64,000 nt of DNA from Trichomonas vaginalis G3 (taxonomy: Eukaryota; Parabasalia; Trichomonadida; Trichomonadidae): assembly GCF_026262505.1 (NCBI RefSeq), contig NC_067204.1, forward strand, positions 13,348,522 through 13,412,521. The letters run 5' to 3'. Positions 18,724-28,867 of the stretch are shown in pieces (positions within the stretch are counted from its first letter, which is position 1; every line of letters begins with the position of its first letter). Position numbers and translations under genes: made by a program. Under the pieces are notes generated by a model. The model searched no databases. It was not told the DNA's origin and saw only the letters and a program-made list of their open reading frames with translations.

Positions 18724-19267
18724 TCAGATGTTGCCAACCTCTTCATCATTGCATTAACAAGTGCTTTGACTTAGAGGTTGCCAGCCTCTTCATCATTGCA
18801 TTAACAAGTGCTTTGACTTAGAGGTTGCCAGCCTCTTCATCATTGCATTAACAAGTGCTTTGACTTAGAGGTTGCCAGCCTCTTCATCATTGCATTAACA
18901 AGTGCTTTGACTTAGAGGTTGCCAGCCTCTTCATCATTGCATTAACAAGTGCTTTGACTCAGAGGTTGCCAGCCTCTTCATCATTGCATTAACAAGTGCT
19001 GTGACTCAGAGGTTGCCGGCCTCTTCATCATTGCATTAACAAGTGCTGTGACTCAGAGGTTGCCAACCTCTTCATCATTGCATTAACAAGTGCTTTGACT
19101 TAGAGGTTGCCAGCCTCTTCATCATTGCATTAACAAGTGCTTTGACTTAGAGGTTGCCAGCCTCTTCATCATTGCATTAACAAGTGCTTTGACTCAGAGG
19201 TTGCCAGCCTCTTCATCATTGCATTAACAAGTGCTGTGACTCAGAGGTTGCCGGCCTCTTCATCATT
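18724..19267 (+). repeat. 47-bp tandem array, about 11 copies
   Basis: The unit CATCATTGCATTAACAAGTG continues with CT(T/G)TGACT(T/C)AGAGGTTGCC(A/G)GCCTCTT. The GAGG...CCTC part can fold as a small hairpin. Variant bases are shared in blocks between neighbouring copies, a sign of segmental duplication of several units at once. Confidence 0.9.
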
Positions 19268-19304
19268 GTAAAAATGTATTACCGCTTTTTTTTAATTCAA
19301 TCGT

Positions 19305-19745
19305 AACATCTCAATTATCCCGCCAAAAATTATTGGGTCTAAATTGGTTTTTATTATTATTATTTTCAGAAACAAACTAACTTGTTTTTTAGGAATTTAT
19401 CATTCATAAAGTCTTTATGATATATTTTCAACTTATAATGAATATGAAATTATAATTGTTATTTCGAAAAAAAATTATTCATGATCAATTCATGATTTAA
19501 CCAGTTCCTTCAAATTAGGAGAGCATATTCAAATATAATCGCTCATTAAAATCAATTTTTAAGTTTTTTTTTAAATCGAAATTATCTCATCATAAACCAT
19601 GCAAACTGACTATTTGTTCTTATCACCATGTTACCAATATCAGAATTGTCTTTACAGCCAAAATTTCGCTCGATAAAAGTCCATCCAATAGTGAGATAAT
19701 TGAGCAACGAACATTTTTCCATATCACAAAAACCTCCGCCCGATT
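19305..19745 (-). repeat. Right outer inverted arm of the palindromic element
   Basis: Reverse complement of 14899-15345. It ends ...AAAAACCTCCGCCC at about 19742. Confidence 0.85.
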
Positions 19746-19918
19746 TCAGAACGATAAAAATTTGTAACCTTATAGTTTCATTTATAAATAATTTAAAGCA
19801 CGTTTTTCTCAACCAATTTTGTAAAAACTGTAAACTGACACTCAATTCAAATAATTCGGAATTCAAATTCAATTTTTTTTGTCGTTCATCTCATCTGTCT
19901 GCAACAGAGTAAAGCTCA

Positions 19919-20785
19919 TTGATTAACCTCAAAGAACTTAAAAGGTTCACTATCCTTGATCAAACTTTCGAGTACCAATTCTTTCCTGGTCGCTATTTTG
20001 TCGAAGCTTATGGTCCCGCAGGCGGCGGTGATGGCCATGGATATGGTGCATATGTATCAGGCGCAGTAAGATTAAGAGAACCGAAAAAAGTTTACATTAC
20101 TCTTGGAGGAAAGGGCAAAACGGGAAAATCTGATGGCTCAATTACTCCAGGAGGTAGTAATGGTGGCGGAAAAGGAGGCTCAGGTAAAATTTATCAAGGT
20201 GAAATTAAGGTATCAGGCGGATCTGGTGGCGGAAAAACGGTAATTTCATTAAATGAAGATCAAACTTCACCTATCATTGTAGCTGCTGGCGGTGGCGGTG
20301 GAGTAATGACTACAAGTCAATTTGAACAATTTGAGTATGTATGGGGAGATGCAGGTGGAATTAGTAGTAACGATGCTGTGAATATAATCGAATCTGTTAC
20401 TATTTCTGGCGTGAATCAAACATTTGGGTCTATAGATGGTAATGGTCAAGATGGAAATGATGGAACTCCTGAACGAGGCGGTGGAGCAGAGGGATCAGGT
20501 GGTGGTGGTGCTGGATACCTTGGCGGACTAGCTAAACCTTCTCCTGAATATTGTTCTCCTGGTACTGGCGGAAGTTCTTATATTTCTGGACATCGAGAAT
20601 GTTTAATTGAACCGAGATTTACTTTCACTAACATTGTGTTGAAGAATGGAACCGAAACTAAGTATGATGGCGATGGATATGTCATCATTTCTCGAATTTA
20701 TGATGATAATTCTTTATGCAGATACGTAATCTTCGCCTTTCGATCTCATACTCTTTTACCTTTTATTTCTTTGAGTAAATATTAA
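19919..20785 (+). pseudogene. ALK-type glycine-rich domain protein, N-terminal part missing
   Basis: The frame encodes a glycine-rich fold of the kind in ALK/LTK receptors and in many trichomonad surface-type proteins. It has GRYFVEAYGPAGG, then GGSNGGGKGGSGK, an IIVAAGGGGGV core strand, GGGGAGYLGG and a closing GTGGSSYISG...DGDGYVIIS. An in-frame stop lies just upstream and there is no ATG before the domain starts; the first in-frame Met is about residue 120. The start given is only the open end of the frame. It is most likely a host gene that lost its N-terminus, perhaps when the palindromic element 170 bp upstream arrived. A short C-terminal tail of about 25 residues follows the fold. An unrecognised spliced upstream exon is a less likely alternative. 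Confidence 0.6.
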
Positions 20786-20978
20786 TGCCAACACATTTTC
20801 GTCGTTTTTTTTATAAGTCTCAATCAGTGCTAGATTTTATAACAATCAAATGTTACTAAATTCAACTATTTTGCCAAAATACAGACATCTCAACTCCAGT
20901 CCAAGCTGTTGGCGACCTTCCATATATAATCTAGCGGCGCATCGCACCGATAAATGAAGTAAAATATTCCTCGAAAGT

Positions 20979-20984
20979 ACGTTA
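20979..20984 (+). promoter_or_regulatory. ACGTTA box upstream of the CFAP36-like gene
   Basis: ACGTTA lies 6 nt before the ATG, in GTACGTTATTTCAG. It is the same hexamer as at 7036 and 23929 on the minus strand. Confidence 0.35.
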
Positions 20985-20990
20985 TTTCAG

Positions 20991-21821
20991 ATGGGGGAAG
21001 AAGAGCTCTTAAAAAAGATCTCTAAATATCTTGCCTCTGACGAATGGTGGTCTCCCATATTTGACTTTAAGACAACCAACTGTGTACTTTTCAAAGAAGG
21101 CGAAAATGCGTCAACTCAAGAATATATGTGTTATAAATCTTTTCTTCACACCATTACAAACCTTGTGGATTGTCAGCTATGCAATAAATTAGATATATCT
21201 GCGGACGAATTTGAAGAATTAATCTATAACAGTTACAAACAAAAGAATGCAACGGCAAAACTCATTGTTAGAACACTCCAGAACATTCTTGACTTTACTC
21301 AGTTTAGAGAAGAGATGATAAAAGAAAATGAAGAAGCTGAAGATGAAATGGATGAAATGATAGAGGAATTAGCTAATAATTCAGATATTGATGACATGAA
21401 CGAAGAAGAGTTAGTCGATTCCGTAGGTTCAATTGTCGAAAAAGTTCAGACAGAATCAGTAATGAATAAATCTAAACAAAACGCCCTTGAAATGGAAAGA
21501 AATGTTGCAACTGAAGCTGCTAAACCAAGAGAACCACTTACTTTAGAAGAAAATTATCAGCAATATGAACAACAAATAATCAAGGATGATCCATTTAATA
21601 AACCATTACTTCCTGTTCCAAGAGTTAGTGATTCTAGAAGAACTCCACCTCATACTCCTAATCAACCACTTCCTGGATTAGGCCGTCAATTCCCGATTCC
21701 AAATAAGAGAGTTTTGAGTCCTTCTCCATGCCTTATTAAGCCACAACTTCCCAAGAATACAGGCCTAAGAATGAAATCTGCAGGAGTTGCACTCCCGCCA
21801 CTTTCACCCCTTGTTTTATAA
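20991..21821 (+). CDS. CFAP36/BART-domain-like protein
   Basis: A 276-residue protein. Residues 1-115 match the BART fold of ARL2BP and CFAP36: SDEWWSPIFDFKTTNCVLF, a YKSFLHTITNLVDCQL helix, SADEFEELIY and ILDFTQFREEMIKEN. This fold binds ARL2/ARL3-type GTPases and is found in ciliary and flagellar proteins. An acidic helical stretch (about 116-150, EEAEDEMDEMIEEL) follows, then a Pro-rich C-terminus with SDSRRTPPHTPNQP. CFAP36 is the better match than ARL2BP because of the D-F-x-x-x-x-C-x-x-F signature after the Trp and the longer tail. A role in ARL-dependent flagellar trafficking is inference. Confidence 0.75.
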   Translation: MGEEELLKKISKYLASDEWWSPIFDFKTTNCVLFKEGENASTQEYMCYKSFLHTITNLVDCQLCNKLDISADEFEELIYNSYKQKNATAKLIVRTLQNILDFTQFREEMIKENEEAEDEMDEMIEELANNSDIDDMNEEELVDSVGSIVEKVQTESVMNKSKQNALEMERNVATEAAKPREPLTLEENYQQYEQQIIKDDPFNKPLLPVPRVSDSRRTPPHTPNQPLPGLGRQFPIPNKRVLSPSPCLIKPQLPKNTGLRMKSAGVALPPLSPLVL

Positions 21822-22029
21822 ATCATGTTTATTTATTTTGAATTTACATATATTTATGTATGACTTTCTTGATACTCCACATAATTTTGTGCTTTTATGT
21901 TAATTGACAATAATCAAAATTAAATTTCATCAATATAAAGCTGATTTGTGATGGAATGAAATAGCAATATGTTATAAAATGCTTTATTTTAAAAATATCA
22001 TTAATTTGTGAAAAAAGGAAAATAATTTT

Positions 22030-23919
22030 TTATTTCCTAACTTTCTTGAGTGCTGCGATAAGTCTATCTAAATCAGGATGAGTCTTTGGAGGGAAGTTCA
22101 TCAATAATTTCAATATAGTTTGTGAGAAATTAGGATTAATCTCAGAAGCTTTTGCCAAAAATTCAGCTGCAGTTTGTTTACAAATTGCAGGACAATTCGA
22201 AGGGAAAACATAGTTCAAAGCCTTGAACAAAACGGAGAAAGTACTGAAGACTTCACCCTGAATAAGCTTATAGAAAGTCAAGCATACATTAGAAACTTCT
22301 TTGCAGACATTTTCATCACAAAATGCCAAATAAAGATATTCATGTAAATTATTAAAAACTTTTGTCCATCTTTCAGCATCATCTTGTCTTAAATCAGTCA
22401 TCAAAGCTGACAACAAGAAGATCTCTTTGTCAATTCTATCAGGCTGAGCTTGGCTGATCTGGTTTGCCATTGCTTCAGCAATATCAACTGTAGAAATTGA
22501 TTGAATCAAAGGATCAACATTAAATATTTGTCCGAAACTTTCGATGCTGTAAGGAGTACTTAATATTTCCATTGGATCAGGAAGTAACAACAACAAAGAT
22601 GCCATTTGTTCTGTTGTCAACGATTTGTCTTTTGCAATTGTTGACAAAATATAAGCAGCAACAGAGCGATTTCCGTTTGTAATGATCTCTTTGATTTGTG
22701 GCAATGCTTCTTCTGTTGCTTTCGTGTATAATCCAACGAGTTGGACATCTTTGTCTTGATCTCCTGTTGGAGGGAAAAGAGAAATCAATGGAACAGCTGC
22801 TTGCCTGTCAAAATTAATGAGTTTTGTCAAAGCTTGAGGTAATAAACATTGTGGATCGTTCTTTGAGTACTCTTCGATCTTCATCGCGTAGAATGCTGCA
22901 AGAGATTTTGATAACTCGGTCTCTCTTGTCAAGAATGCACTTAAAATAGTGGCTTTGCTGTCTTCTGGAGCACTTTCAAGGATATTATATAAAATAATGT
23001 GGTGAGTGAACGGATCTTGACTTGGAACAGCAAAAATGAAGTCAGCAAGATCACCAATTGGTAACGATTCGGGTGTAATTGTTGGAATAAAAAGATCATT
23101 AAGATAATCTATCAAACAAGAGCCAAATTCTGGTGGTAACTTGGGTCCAGCAACTGTTAAGAAGTGGACAATCAAGTCTGGTGGATAATGCTGTAAGAAT
23201 TGGGATAATTGGGCTGGATCTTGAAGACAAGTAATGAATGATTGAAGATTTTCCGGTGTAATTTCTTTTGTAAGAGCATCAATAGCGTTATCAAGTGCTT
23301 TGTGTTCGGTATCTTCTTGTGCTGGAGTATTTGTATTTCGTAACTCTAAAAATCCTGGTCCTGACTTAATAACTGATGCTGATTCGAATGAGATAGGTGT
23401 TAAGTCGGATGCAGCACCAGTTCTTTGAGTAGATGTGGAACCAATGAATCTTTGACGGTTTGGAGCTGGTGGTGGTATCTCTGGTTGAGGCTCTGGCTGT
23501 TTTGGCATTGATGGTGGTGCGATTGTTGTAACTTGAGCTTGCTTTCCTTTGTCTTTCGAATCATTTGCTGTAATATTGCCAAGAGTAGGATGACTTGGTG
23601 TAAGTTTTGTAAAATGAGTATAAAGAATTTCGATTAATTGAACGGCAGAGCCTTGTTTACGCTTAATAACTTCATCGATTAAATATTGCTGGATCGGGAT
23701 ATTATTTTTCTGAAAAACAGCTAATAACTGCTTCCAGTTATCTTGGCGCATCTTTGTACTAACGAAATTTGAATAAGAATGCATTGAAACTGTTGGAATA
23801 TATTTTGCTACAATTTCAGCAACCAAAAATCCACTAGCAAAGCCAACTCTTGGATTACTATAAGGCTGTGATAAATCTATTGTTTGAAGCCATCTAAGAA
23901 CGCTTCGACCAAAAGACAT
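22030..23919 (-). CDS. SPATA4/SPEF1-type CH-like domain protein
   Basis: A 629-residue protein beginning MSFGRSVLRWLQTIDL. Residues 1-110 form a CH-like domain of the SPATA4/SPEF1 (CLAMP) type, with RVGFASGFLVAEIVAKY, DNWKQLLAVFQK and AVQLIEILYTHFT. This domain binds microtubules in cilia and flagella. Residues 130-190 are Pro/Gln-rich and disordered, and the rest (about 200-629) is an all-helical solenoid-like region, much longer than in animal SPATA4. The frame continues 36 residues upstream to another ATG, but the downstream start is preferred because the conserved domain and the ACGTTA box both sit there. It ends KKVRK. Confidence 0.75.
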   Translation of the reverse strand: MSFGRSVLRWLQTIDLSQPYSNPRVGFASGFLVAEIVAKYIPTVSMHSYSNFVSTKMRQDNWKQLLAVFQKNNIPIQQYLIDEVIKRKQGSAVQLIEILYTHFTKLTPSHPTLGNITANDSKDKGKQAQVTTIAPPSMPKQPEPQPEIPPPAPNRQRFIGSTSTQRTGAASDLTPISFESASVIKSGPGFLELRNTNTPAQEDTEHKALDNAIDALTKEITPENLQSFITCLQDPAQLSQFLQHYPPDLIVHFLTVAGPKLPPEFGSCLIDYLNDLFIPTITPESLPIGDLADFIFAVPSQDPFTHHIILYNILESAPEDSKATILSAFLTRETELSKSLAAFYAMKIEEYSKNDPQCLLPQALTKLINFDRQAAVPLISLFPPTGDQDKDVQLVGLYTKATEEALPQIKEIITNGNRSVAAYILSTIAKDKSLTTEQMASLLLLLPDPMEILSTPYSIESFGQIFNVDPLIQSISTVDIAEAMANQISQAQPDRIDKEIFLLSALMTDLRQDDAERWTKVFNNLHEYLYLAFCDENVCKEVSNVCLTFYKLIQGEVFSTFSVLFKALNYVFPSNCPAICKQTAAEFLAKASEINPNFSQTILKLLMNFPPKTHPDLDRLIAALKKVRK

Positions 23920-23928
23920 TCGACTTAG

Positions 23929-23934
23929 TAACGT
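23929..23934 (-). promoter_or_regulatory. ACGTTA box upstream of the SPATA4-like gene
   Basis: ACGTTA lies 9 nt before the preferred ATG at 23919, inside TATACGTTACTAAGTCG. Confidence 0.35.
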
Positions 23935-24027
23935 ATATTTTTTTCCCTTACATTTGCTCAAGAAATTCCAAAAATCTACCACCTCTGCGCTGCTTTCGTT
24001 CTTGATGCAGATGGATAAAGGCATCAT

Positions 24028-25086
24028 CTTTATGAATAAATTTTGTCTGAACTCAATCTATTTCATGATTTATTAATTAACTAAATAAATATCTCTTCTT
24101 ATCATGCATAAAAAGAACCAGAGGATTTAAGCACATCATCATGCTCTCTTCTTTTATTGTTTGAAATTTGAATTGATCTCAATTTCAATTATCAAAGGTT
24201 ATTTTGATATAAAATATACTAACAACCGTTAAACATAGAGAAAAACAAAAATAAATTCTGGTTTTAATAATGTAAATTCAAGATCGTTTTGTAGAATCAA
24301 AGGTTGTATGTTGATCGATGTTGGCATCAGCCAATATTCCGTATGTCTACATCATTTATCCTAGTTATGGCTTCCAATATTCAAGAATACAAAAGATTTG
24401 AATTTCAATTAAAAATTTATCCCGATTTTTTAGACAATTATCATCGATCGCTCAAAAGGTATATTAGGATATTCTAATTAGAAGTATTTAGCAAAGATTA
24501 TTTGCTGTGCGCAATAATTTCGATTAAAATTTTAAAATTAAAAGAGTTGGCAATCAAATATTAGATTGGTCTATGATAAAACACAGAACTAAAGGTGTTT
24601 TGCTGATTTTATATGATTTCAAATTTAGTATTCAATTTATTTGTTATTTTATCTTTTGAATTAATACGTTATTTAATGTAATGGAAAATTTTTTTCTGGA
24701 AAAGATAAAAATAGGACCCTTATCCTGCATTTATCTCACCATTTCAATTTCATTGACGAAATATTGATTTCTTCATATTTTCAATTCAATTGTACCCAAT
24801 CGTCCAAAATTTCTCCCACATTTCAATGCAAATAAATTTATCCATTTACATTAAAAATTTTAACTTTAATTTTCAGAATTAATTGAATTAAATTCTTACA
24901 CTCTCAAAAGTTATATTAGCATCTACAAATATTTGTTATATGCTAGATTAATTGGAAAATTTTATTCTATATCTTCATTGAAATTGGTTACGAATCAGAG
25001 TACTTGTTTCAATGTTCCTCAATCATTAATATTTCTTTTATAAATATCCGAACAAAAAATTAATTCAATTAAAACGTGACAAAATC
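24028..25086. other. Divergent intergenic region, nothing recognised
   Basis: About 1.05 kb of AT-rich DNA between two divergent genes. No open frame, repeat or RNA gene was seen. A TTCAATTAAAACG stretch close to 25080 could serve as the initiator for the phosphodiesterase gene. Confidence 0.5.
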
Positions 25087-28000
25087 ATGAGAACTGGCTC
25101 TTTTAGAATCAAGAGTGGAGCCAGCCAAATCAAAGGAGGCCCACAACTTCCTAATATTATCAATCATAAAGCCGGCGGCACTCGAGTAATGCCGAGGTTT
25201 CATCAATTTGATAATCAAAACGTTCCAATAACAAGACCTATTGTTACCGCAAATAGTGAGCATGAAGGAGCACAATCCAGGCAAACACGTCAAGCACAAC
25301 CACTTGCTCCATTACCACAAAATCTCGATTTTGATGCTGACATGTGTATGGACGAGCTTTTAAAGACTTTAGAAAATAACCCACTTTCTCAAACAATCGA
25401 AGTTTACATTCGCGCTGCATTAGATGCTCAAACAGTTATTTTCTGGCAAGAAGTTCCAAATCTCCAATTACTTTACTCTCCAACATTAAAAATTACTTGC
25501 CAACATACAGAAGGTATCGTCGGAAATGCATTCTTCACACGTCAGCTCTCCTCAGCTGCTTCTGGACAAGAACATCCCGCATTTAAACCCGAATTCGATG
25601 GAAAATTCTGTCCAAACAACTCCCCAGTTATGGTATTCCCAATCATCGACTACAACAACTCTATTATGGGCATTTGTCTTGCAATTCGTCCATCAGGATC
25701 CCAACCATTTACAAAAGCCATGGAGAACTTCTGCCAATGGTTCACTCGCAAGCTTAGATCCCTTACAAGATGGGTAAAGCCAAAGAAAGACTTCAGCATT
25801 CATCTTCTTGACGTTACTCAGATCCAAAGAACAGATCAGTACTTGAAGACAACCCTTGGCAAGATCGCATCCTTCTTCTCATGCCGCGCTGCAGAGATCT
25901 GGAAACTCGATAAAACATCAGGAGAAATGACTTGTTTCTCTGATGATGTTGTTCTTGTCAACCAAGACGCTTCTGGCATTGCCGGTAACTGCCTTCTCAA
26001 AACAACCGTTGTAAACTGTCCGAAATGCCAGTTACATGCTTATTACAACCCAACATCCGATGGAAACCTCAACGAAGCAGTTCTCGCATATCCTATTACA
26101 GAGAGCCAAGCGAATACCGCATACTGCGTTATTCTTCGTGGCCCACAATCAAATTCGATTTTTACAGCCGAAGATGAAGAGTTTCTCAAGCAAGCAGCTC
26201 CTCATTACGTACTCAGCCTTGAGAATGCAAACACATTCTCCATGGCCGATGACGAATTCCAGCATGTCCACATGGAAAGAGAATCTCTTGGCGCATTACT
26301 TGAAGTTGCCGAGCTACTTGGTAACCAACGTGATAAGGACAAGCTTCTCCTTACTATCATGGAGAAAGGCCGTCAATTAACAAACGCAGACAGATGTGCC
26401 TTATTTATTGTCAATGACGACAAAGACAAACTCATTACATCATTCCAGAATGGTCTAGAGAACGCAATTACCATCCCTATCAACAAGGGTATCGCAGGAC
26501 ATACATACGCCGAGCGAACAATTATGAATATCACCGACGCATACGAAAACCAATACTTCGACCCTACTACAGATAAAGAGACCGGATACAGGACACGCTC
26601 CATTCTCTCTGTCCCAATCTACAACAACCGTACCGAGATTATCGGTGTTACAGAGATGATTAACAAGAATGACAACAAACCATTCACACAATGGGACATA
26701 AACGTCATCCAGATCTTCAATGTCTTCGCGGGCATCTCCCTTGAGAACGTTTTCCTCTACAAAGAAGCCCAAGAAAAAGGAGAACAGCTCAGATCATTGT
26801 TGGATGTTTCCTTCTCCATTACGAAGCGCGAGGATGTACAGCGTCTTCTTAAAGACATCCTTTCCAATGCCAGGAAACAGATCAACGCAGAGTGTTCTTC
26901 ATTATTCCTTCTCGACGAAACATCGGACTCTTTGACATCATACATTGCAGATGGCGGAACATTACCTCCAAACTTACCATTGAGTTCCGGAATCGTTGCT
27001 TATTGCGCCAAATCAAAGAAAGGAATCATAAACAACGATGTCTATCATTCCCCAGAATTCAACAGAACAGTAGATATATCTACAGGATTTAAGACAAATT
27101 CATTACTCGCTGTTCCTGTTTTAAGTGGTTCTGGTGAATTAATAGGTGTTGTCGAGATGGTCAATAAAGTTGACAATTGCTTTAACAACAAAGATCTCGA
27201 GATTGTCCAGAATTTCGCAGTTTTGAGTTCTGTTGCCATTGAAAATGACAGACTCAAAGGCATCGCAACAAATGGATCAGCTGATGTCGAGATGTCTAAA
27301 TGGATTACAGAACCAGAAAGAACACTTACAGATCAGATTCCTGCGAAGTTGAAATTAACAGAAGAACAACAAAAAGTTGCTTCTTCCCTCAATTTCTTCT
27401 CACCAGATTTCAGAGGAATCAACCACATCAGAGAACTGTTTTATTTGTTCTCCAAATTCAACATTCTCAGAGATTTCAAGATTTCTAATGAGCTCTTCTT
27501 CAGATTCATCTACAAGATAAGGTCAACATACAACGATGTTCCTTATCACAACTGGATGCACGCATGCGATGTCACAGAATACGTCGCTTACGAGCTGAAG
27601 ACATCAGGATTTGATGAAATGTTGAGTCCTCTTGAAAAATTCGCTTTGTTACTTTCAGCTGTTTGCCATGATGCAAATCACGAAGGTTTCAACAACATCT
27701 TCAACATCAAAGCGCAAACACCACTTGGTTTGTTGTTCAAGGACACATCTGTCATGGAAACACACCACTTGACAGTTTCTATTGATATATTGAGTGATGA
27801 TTCATATAATTTGATTTATTCACTCAGCGAAGAAGACACAAAGAAGATGTGGCAGATGATGATACAGAACATTCTCGCTACAGATATGGCAAAGCACTTC
27901 GAAATGATCAAGACAACTAAAGCATTGGTTGACGCGGGAGAGTTCGATCTAAATAAGGAAGAACACAGAAGAATCGCTATGTCTCTTTTGTTGAAAGTAG

Positions 28001-28362
28001 CAGATATTTCCAATGTTTCACGTCCATTCGAATTGGCTGATAACTGGTGTGATATCTTGAATGTCGAATTCTACAGACAAGGTGACTTAGAAAAGGCGAC
28101 TGGAATTGGTTTGACATCTCCATTGAATGATCGCGAACATCCAGATAAACCTAAGTCACAGATTGGTTTCTATAACTTCGTCTGCTTGCCATTGTATAAC
28201 GTTGTTGCTACTATCTTCCCTAAGCTCCAAGTCAACGCTGATTCAGTCAAGTCTAACTTGGCTGTTTGGATGGAATTGGCTGAGAAGAAGAAGAAAGAAG
28301 ACGAAGCAAAGGCTGCAGCTGCCGGTGCTGCACAACCAGCTCCTGCTCCAGCTGCTAAGTAA
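25087..28362 (+). CDS. GAF-domain 3',5'-cyclic nucleotide phosphodiesterase
   Basis: A 1091-residue enzyme that hydrolyses cAMP and/or cGMP. A disordered basic N-terminus (1-85) is followed by two diverged GAF-like domains (about 105-240 and 250-380), two clear GAF domains (about 400-555 with NKNDNKPFTQWD near 526, and 565-720 with NKVDNCFNNKD near 693) and a class I PDE catalytic domain (about 770-1060). The catalytic region has HNWMHACDV from residue 821, HDANHEGFNN from 861 and the VADISNVSRP Asp near 973, so the metal-binding His/Asp set is complete. Four GAF modules are more than the two in animal PDE2/5/6/10/11. The C-terminus is an Ala/Pro/Lys-rich tail ending PAPAPAAK. Codon use is GC-richer than neighbours, suggesting good expression. 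Soluble, no membrane segment. Confidence 0.93.
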   Translation: MRTGSFRIKSGASQIKGGPQLPNIINHKAGGTRVMPRFHQFDNQNVPITRPIVTANSEHEGAQSRQTRQAQPLAPLPQNLDFDADMCMDELLKTLENNPLSQTIEVYIRAALDAQTVIFWQEVPNLQLLYSPTLKITCQHTEGIVGNAFFTRQLSSAASGQEHPAFKPEFDGKFCPNNSPVMVFPIIDYNNSIMGICLAIRPSGSQPFTKAMENFCQWFTRKLRSLTRWVKPKKDFSIHLLDVTQIQRTDQYLKTTLGKIASFFSCRAAEIWKLDKTSGEMTCFSDDVVLVNQDASGIAGNCLLKTTVVNCPKCQLHAYYNPTSDGNLNEAVLAYPITESQANTAYCVILRGPQSNSIFTAEDEEFLKQAAPHYVLSLENANTFSMADDEFQHVHMERESLGALLEVAELLGNQRDKDKLLLTIMEKGRQLTNADRCALFIVNDDKDKLITSFQNGLENAITIPINKGIAGHTYAERTIMNITDAYENQYFDPTTDKETGYRTRSILSVPIYNNRTEIIGVTEMINKNDNKPFTQWDINVIQIFNVFAGISLENVFLYKEAQEKGEQLRSLLDVSFSITKREDVQRLLKDILSNARKQINAECSSLFLLDETSDSLTSYIADGGTLPPNLPLSSGIVAYCAKSKKGIINNDVYHSPEFNRTVDISTGFKTNSLLAVPVLSGSGELIGVVEMVNKVDNCFNNKDLEIVQNFAVLSSVAIENDRLKGIATNGSADVEMSKWITEPERTLTDQIPAKLKLTEEQQKVASSLNFFSPDFRGINHIRELFYLFSKFNILRDFKISNELFFRFIYKIRSTYNDVPYHNWMHACDVTEYVAYELKTSGFDEMLSPLEKFALLLSAVCHDANHEGFNNIFNIKAQTPLGLLFKDTSVMETHHLTVSIDILSDDSYNLIYSLSEEDTKKMWQMMIQNILATDMAKHFEMIKTTKALVDAGEFDLNKEEHRRIAMSLLLKVADISNVSRPFELADNWCDILNVEFYRQGDLEKATGIGLTSPLNDREHPDKPKSQIGFYNFVCLPLYNVVATIFPKLQVNADSVKSNLAVWMELAEKKKKEDEAKAAAAGAAQPAPAPAAK

Positions 28363-28867
28363 TTTCATGAATAATTTTGTTATCTAATTTTTCTTTTCTT
28401 TTTTTTTATTATTAGCTCTTTTTTTTTGAAATAAAATATTGATTTTTTAAAACCATCCTTCATGTTCACCATATACTATTTAGTTGATAAATTTGATTGT
28501 ATATACTAGAAAACAGTAGCTTTTAACCATGCGCTATTCTTGACAGCATTAATCATAAATAAAATCTGAAAGAATACCATATTATTGACATGTTTTGAAA
28601 AAATCAATATATCTTTATTTTAATAGCAGAAAAGTATAACAACCATATTAGGTACTATAGTGATTCATATTTACTTTCTCCTGACCAAAAATATTAACTT
28701 TTGACCTTAGAAAATTAGGATAGAAAGTTTGTGTGTCAAAAAAATTGAGATAATGTCAGAAAGTGGTAAATGCACGCTTAATTGAAAAACAAAAATCTAC
28801 AATTATAACTTCGAAAATTTTCAGTAAATCATTCAATTTTCAATTAAAATTTTAGTTTACAGATTTC
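28363..28867. other. Intergenic stretch, nothing recognised
   Basis: AT-rich sequence with T-runs and AATAAAATATT just after the phosphodiesterase stop. No gene or repeat was seen. Confidence 0.5.

Larger units (their letters stand above)
14899..19745. mobile_element. Hairpin-built palindromic (foldback-like) element, non-coding
   Basis: A 4.85 kb block with inverted symmetry at several scales. The outer arms (14899-15345 and 19305-19745) are near-perfect inverted repeats of about 445 bp beginning GGGxGGAGGTTTTT. Inside lie a second pair of inverted arms of about 810 bp (16171-16980 and 17189-18000), a 69-bp direct repeat pair, a 133-bp tandem array and a 47-bp tandem array. Each array unit itself contains short hairpins. 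No transposase or other convincing protein gene is present. Long inverted ends with internal tandem repeats resemble foldback or non-autonomous Mutator-like elements; this is inference. No target-site duplication was clear at the approximate ends. A glycine-rich gene fragment starts 170 bp beyond the right end. Confidence 0.7.

Noticed and set aside
18724-19267. CRISPR array
   Set aside because: Repeats are directly adjacent with no unique spacers; it is a plain 47-bp tandem array in a eukaryote.
20979-20990. Intron just before the CFAP36-like start (GTACGT...TTTCAG)
   Set aside because: The 5' and 3' site-like words are only a few bases apart, and the trichomonad 3' consensus with ACTAAC is missing.
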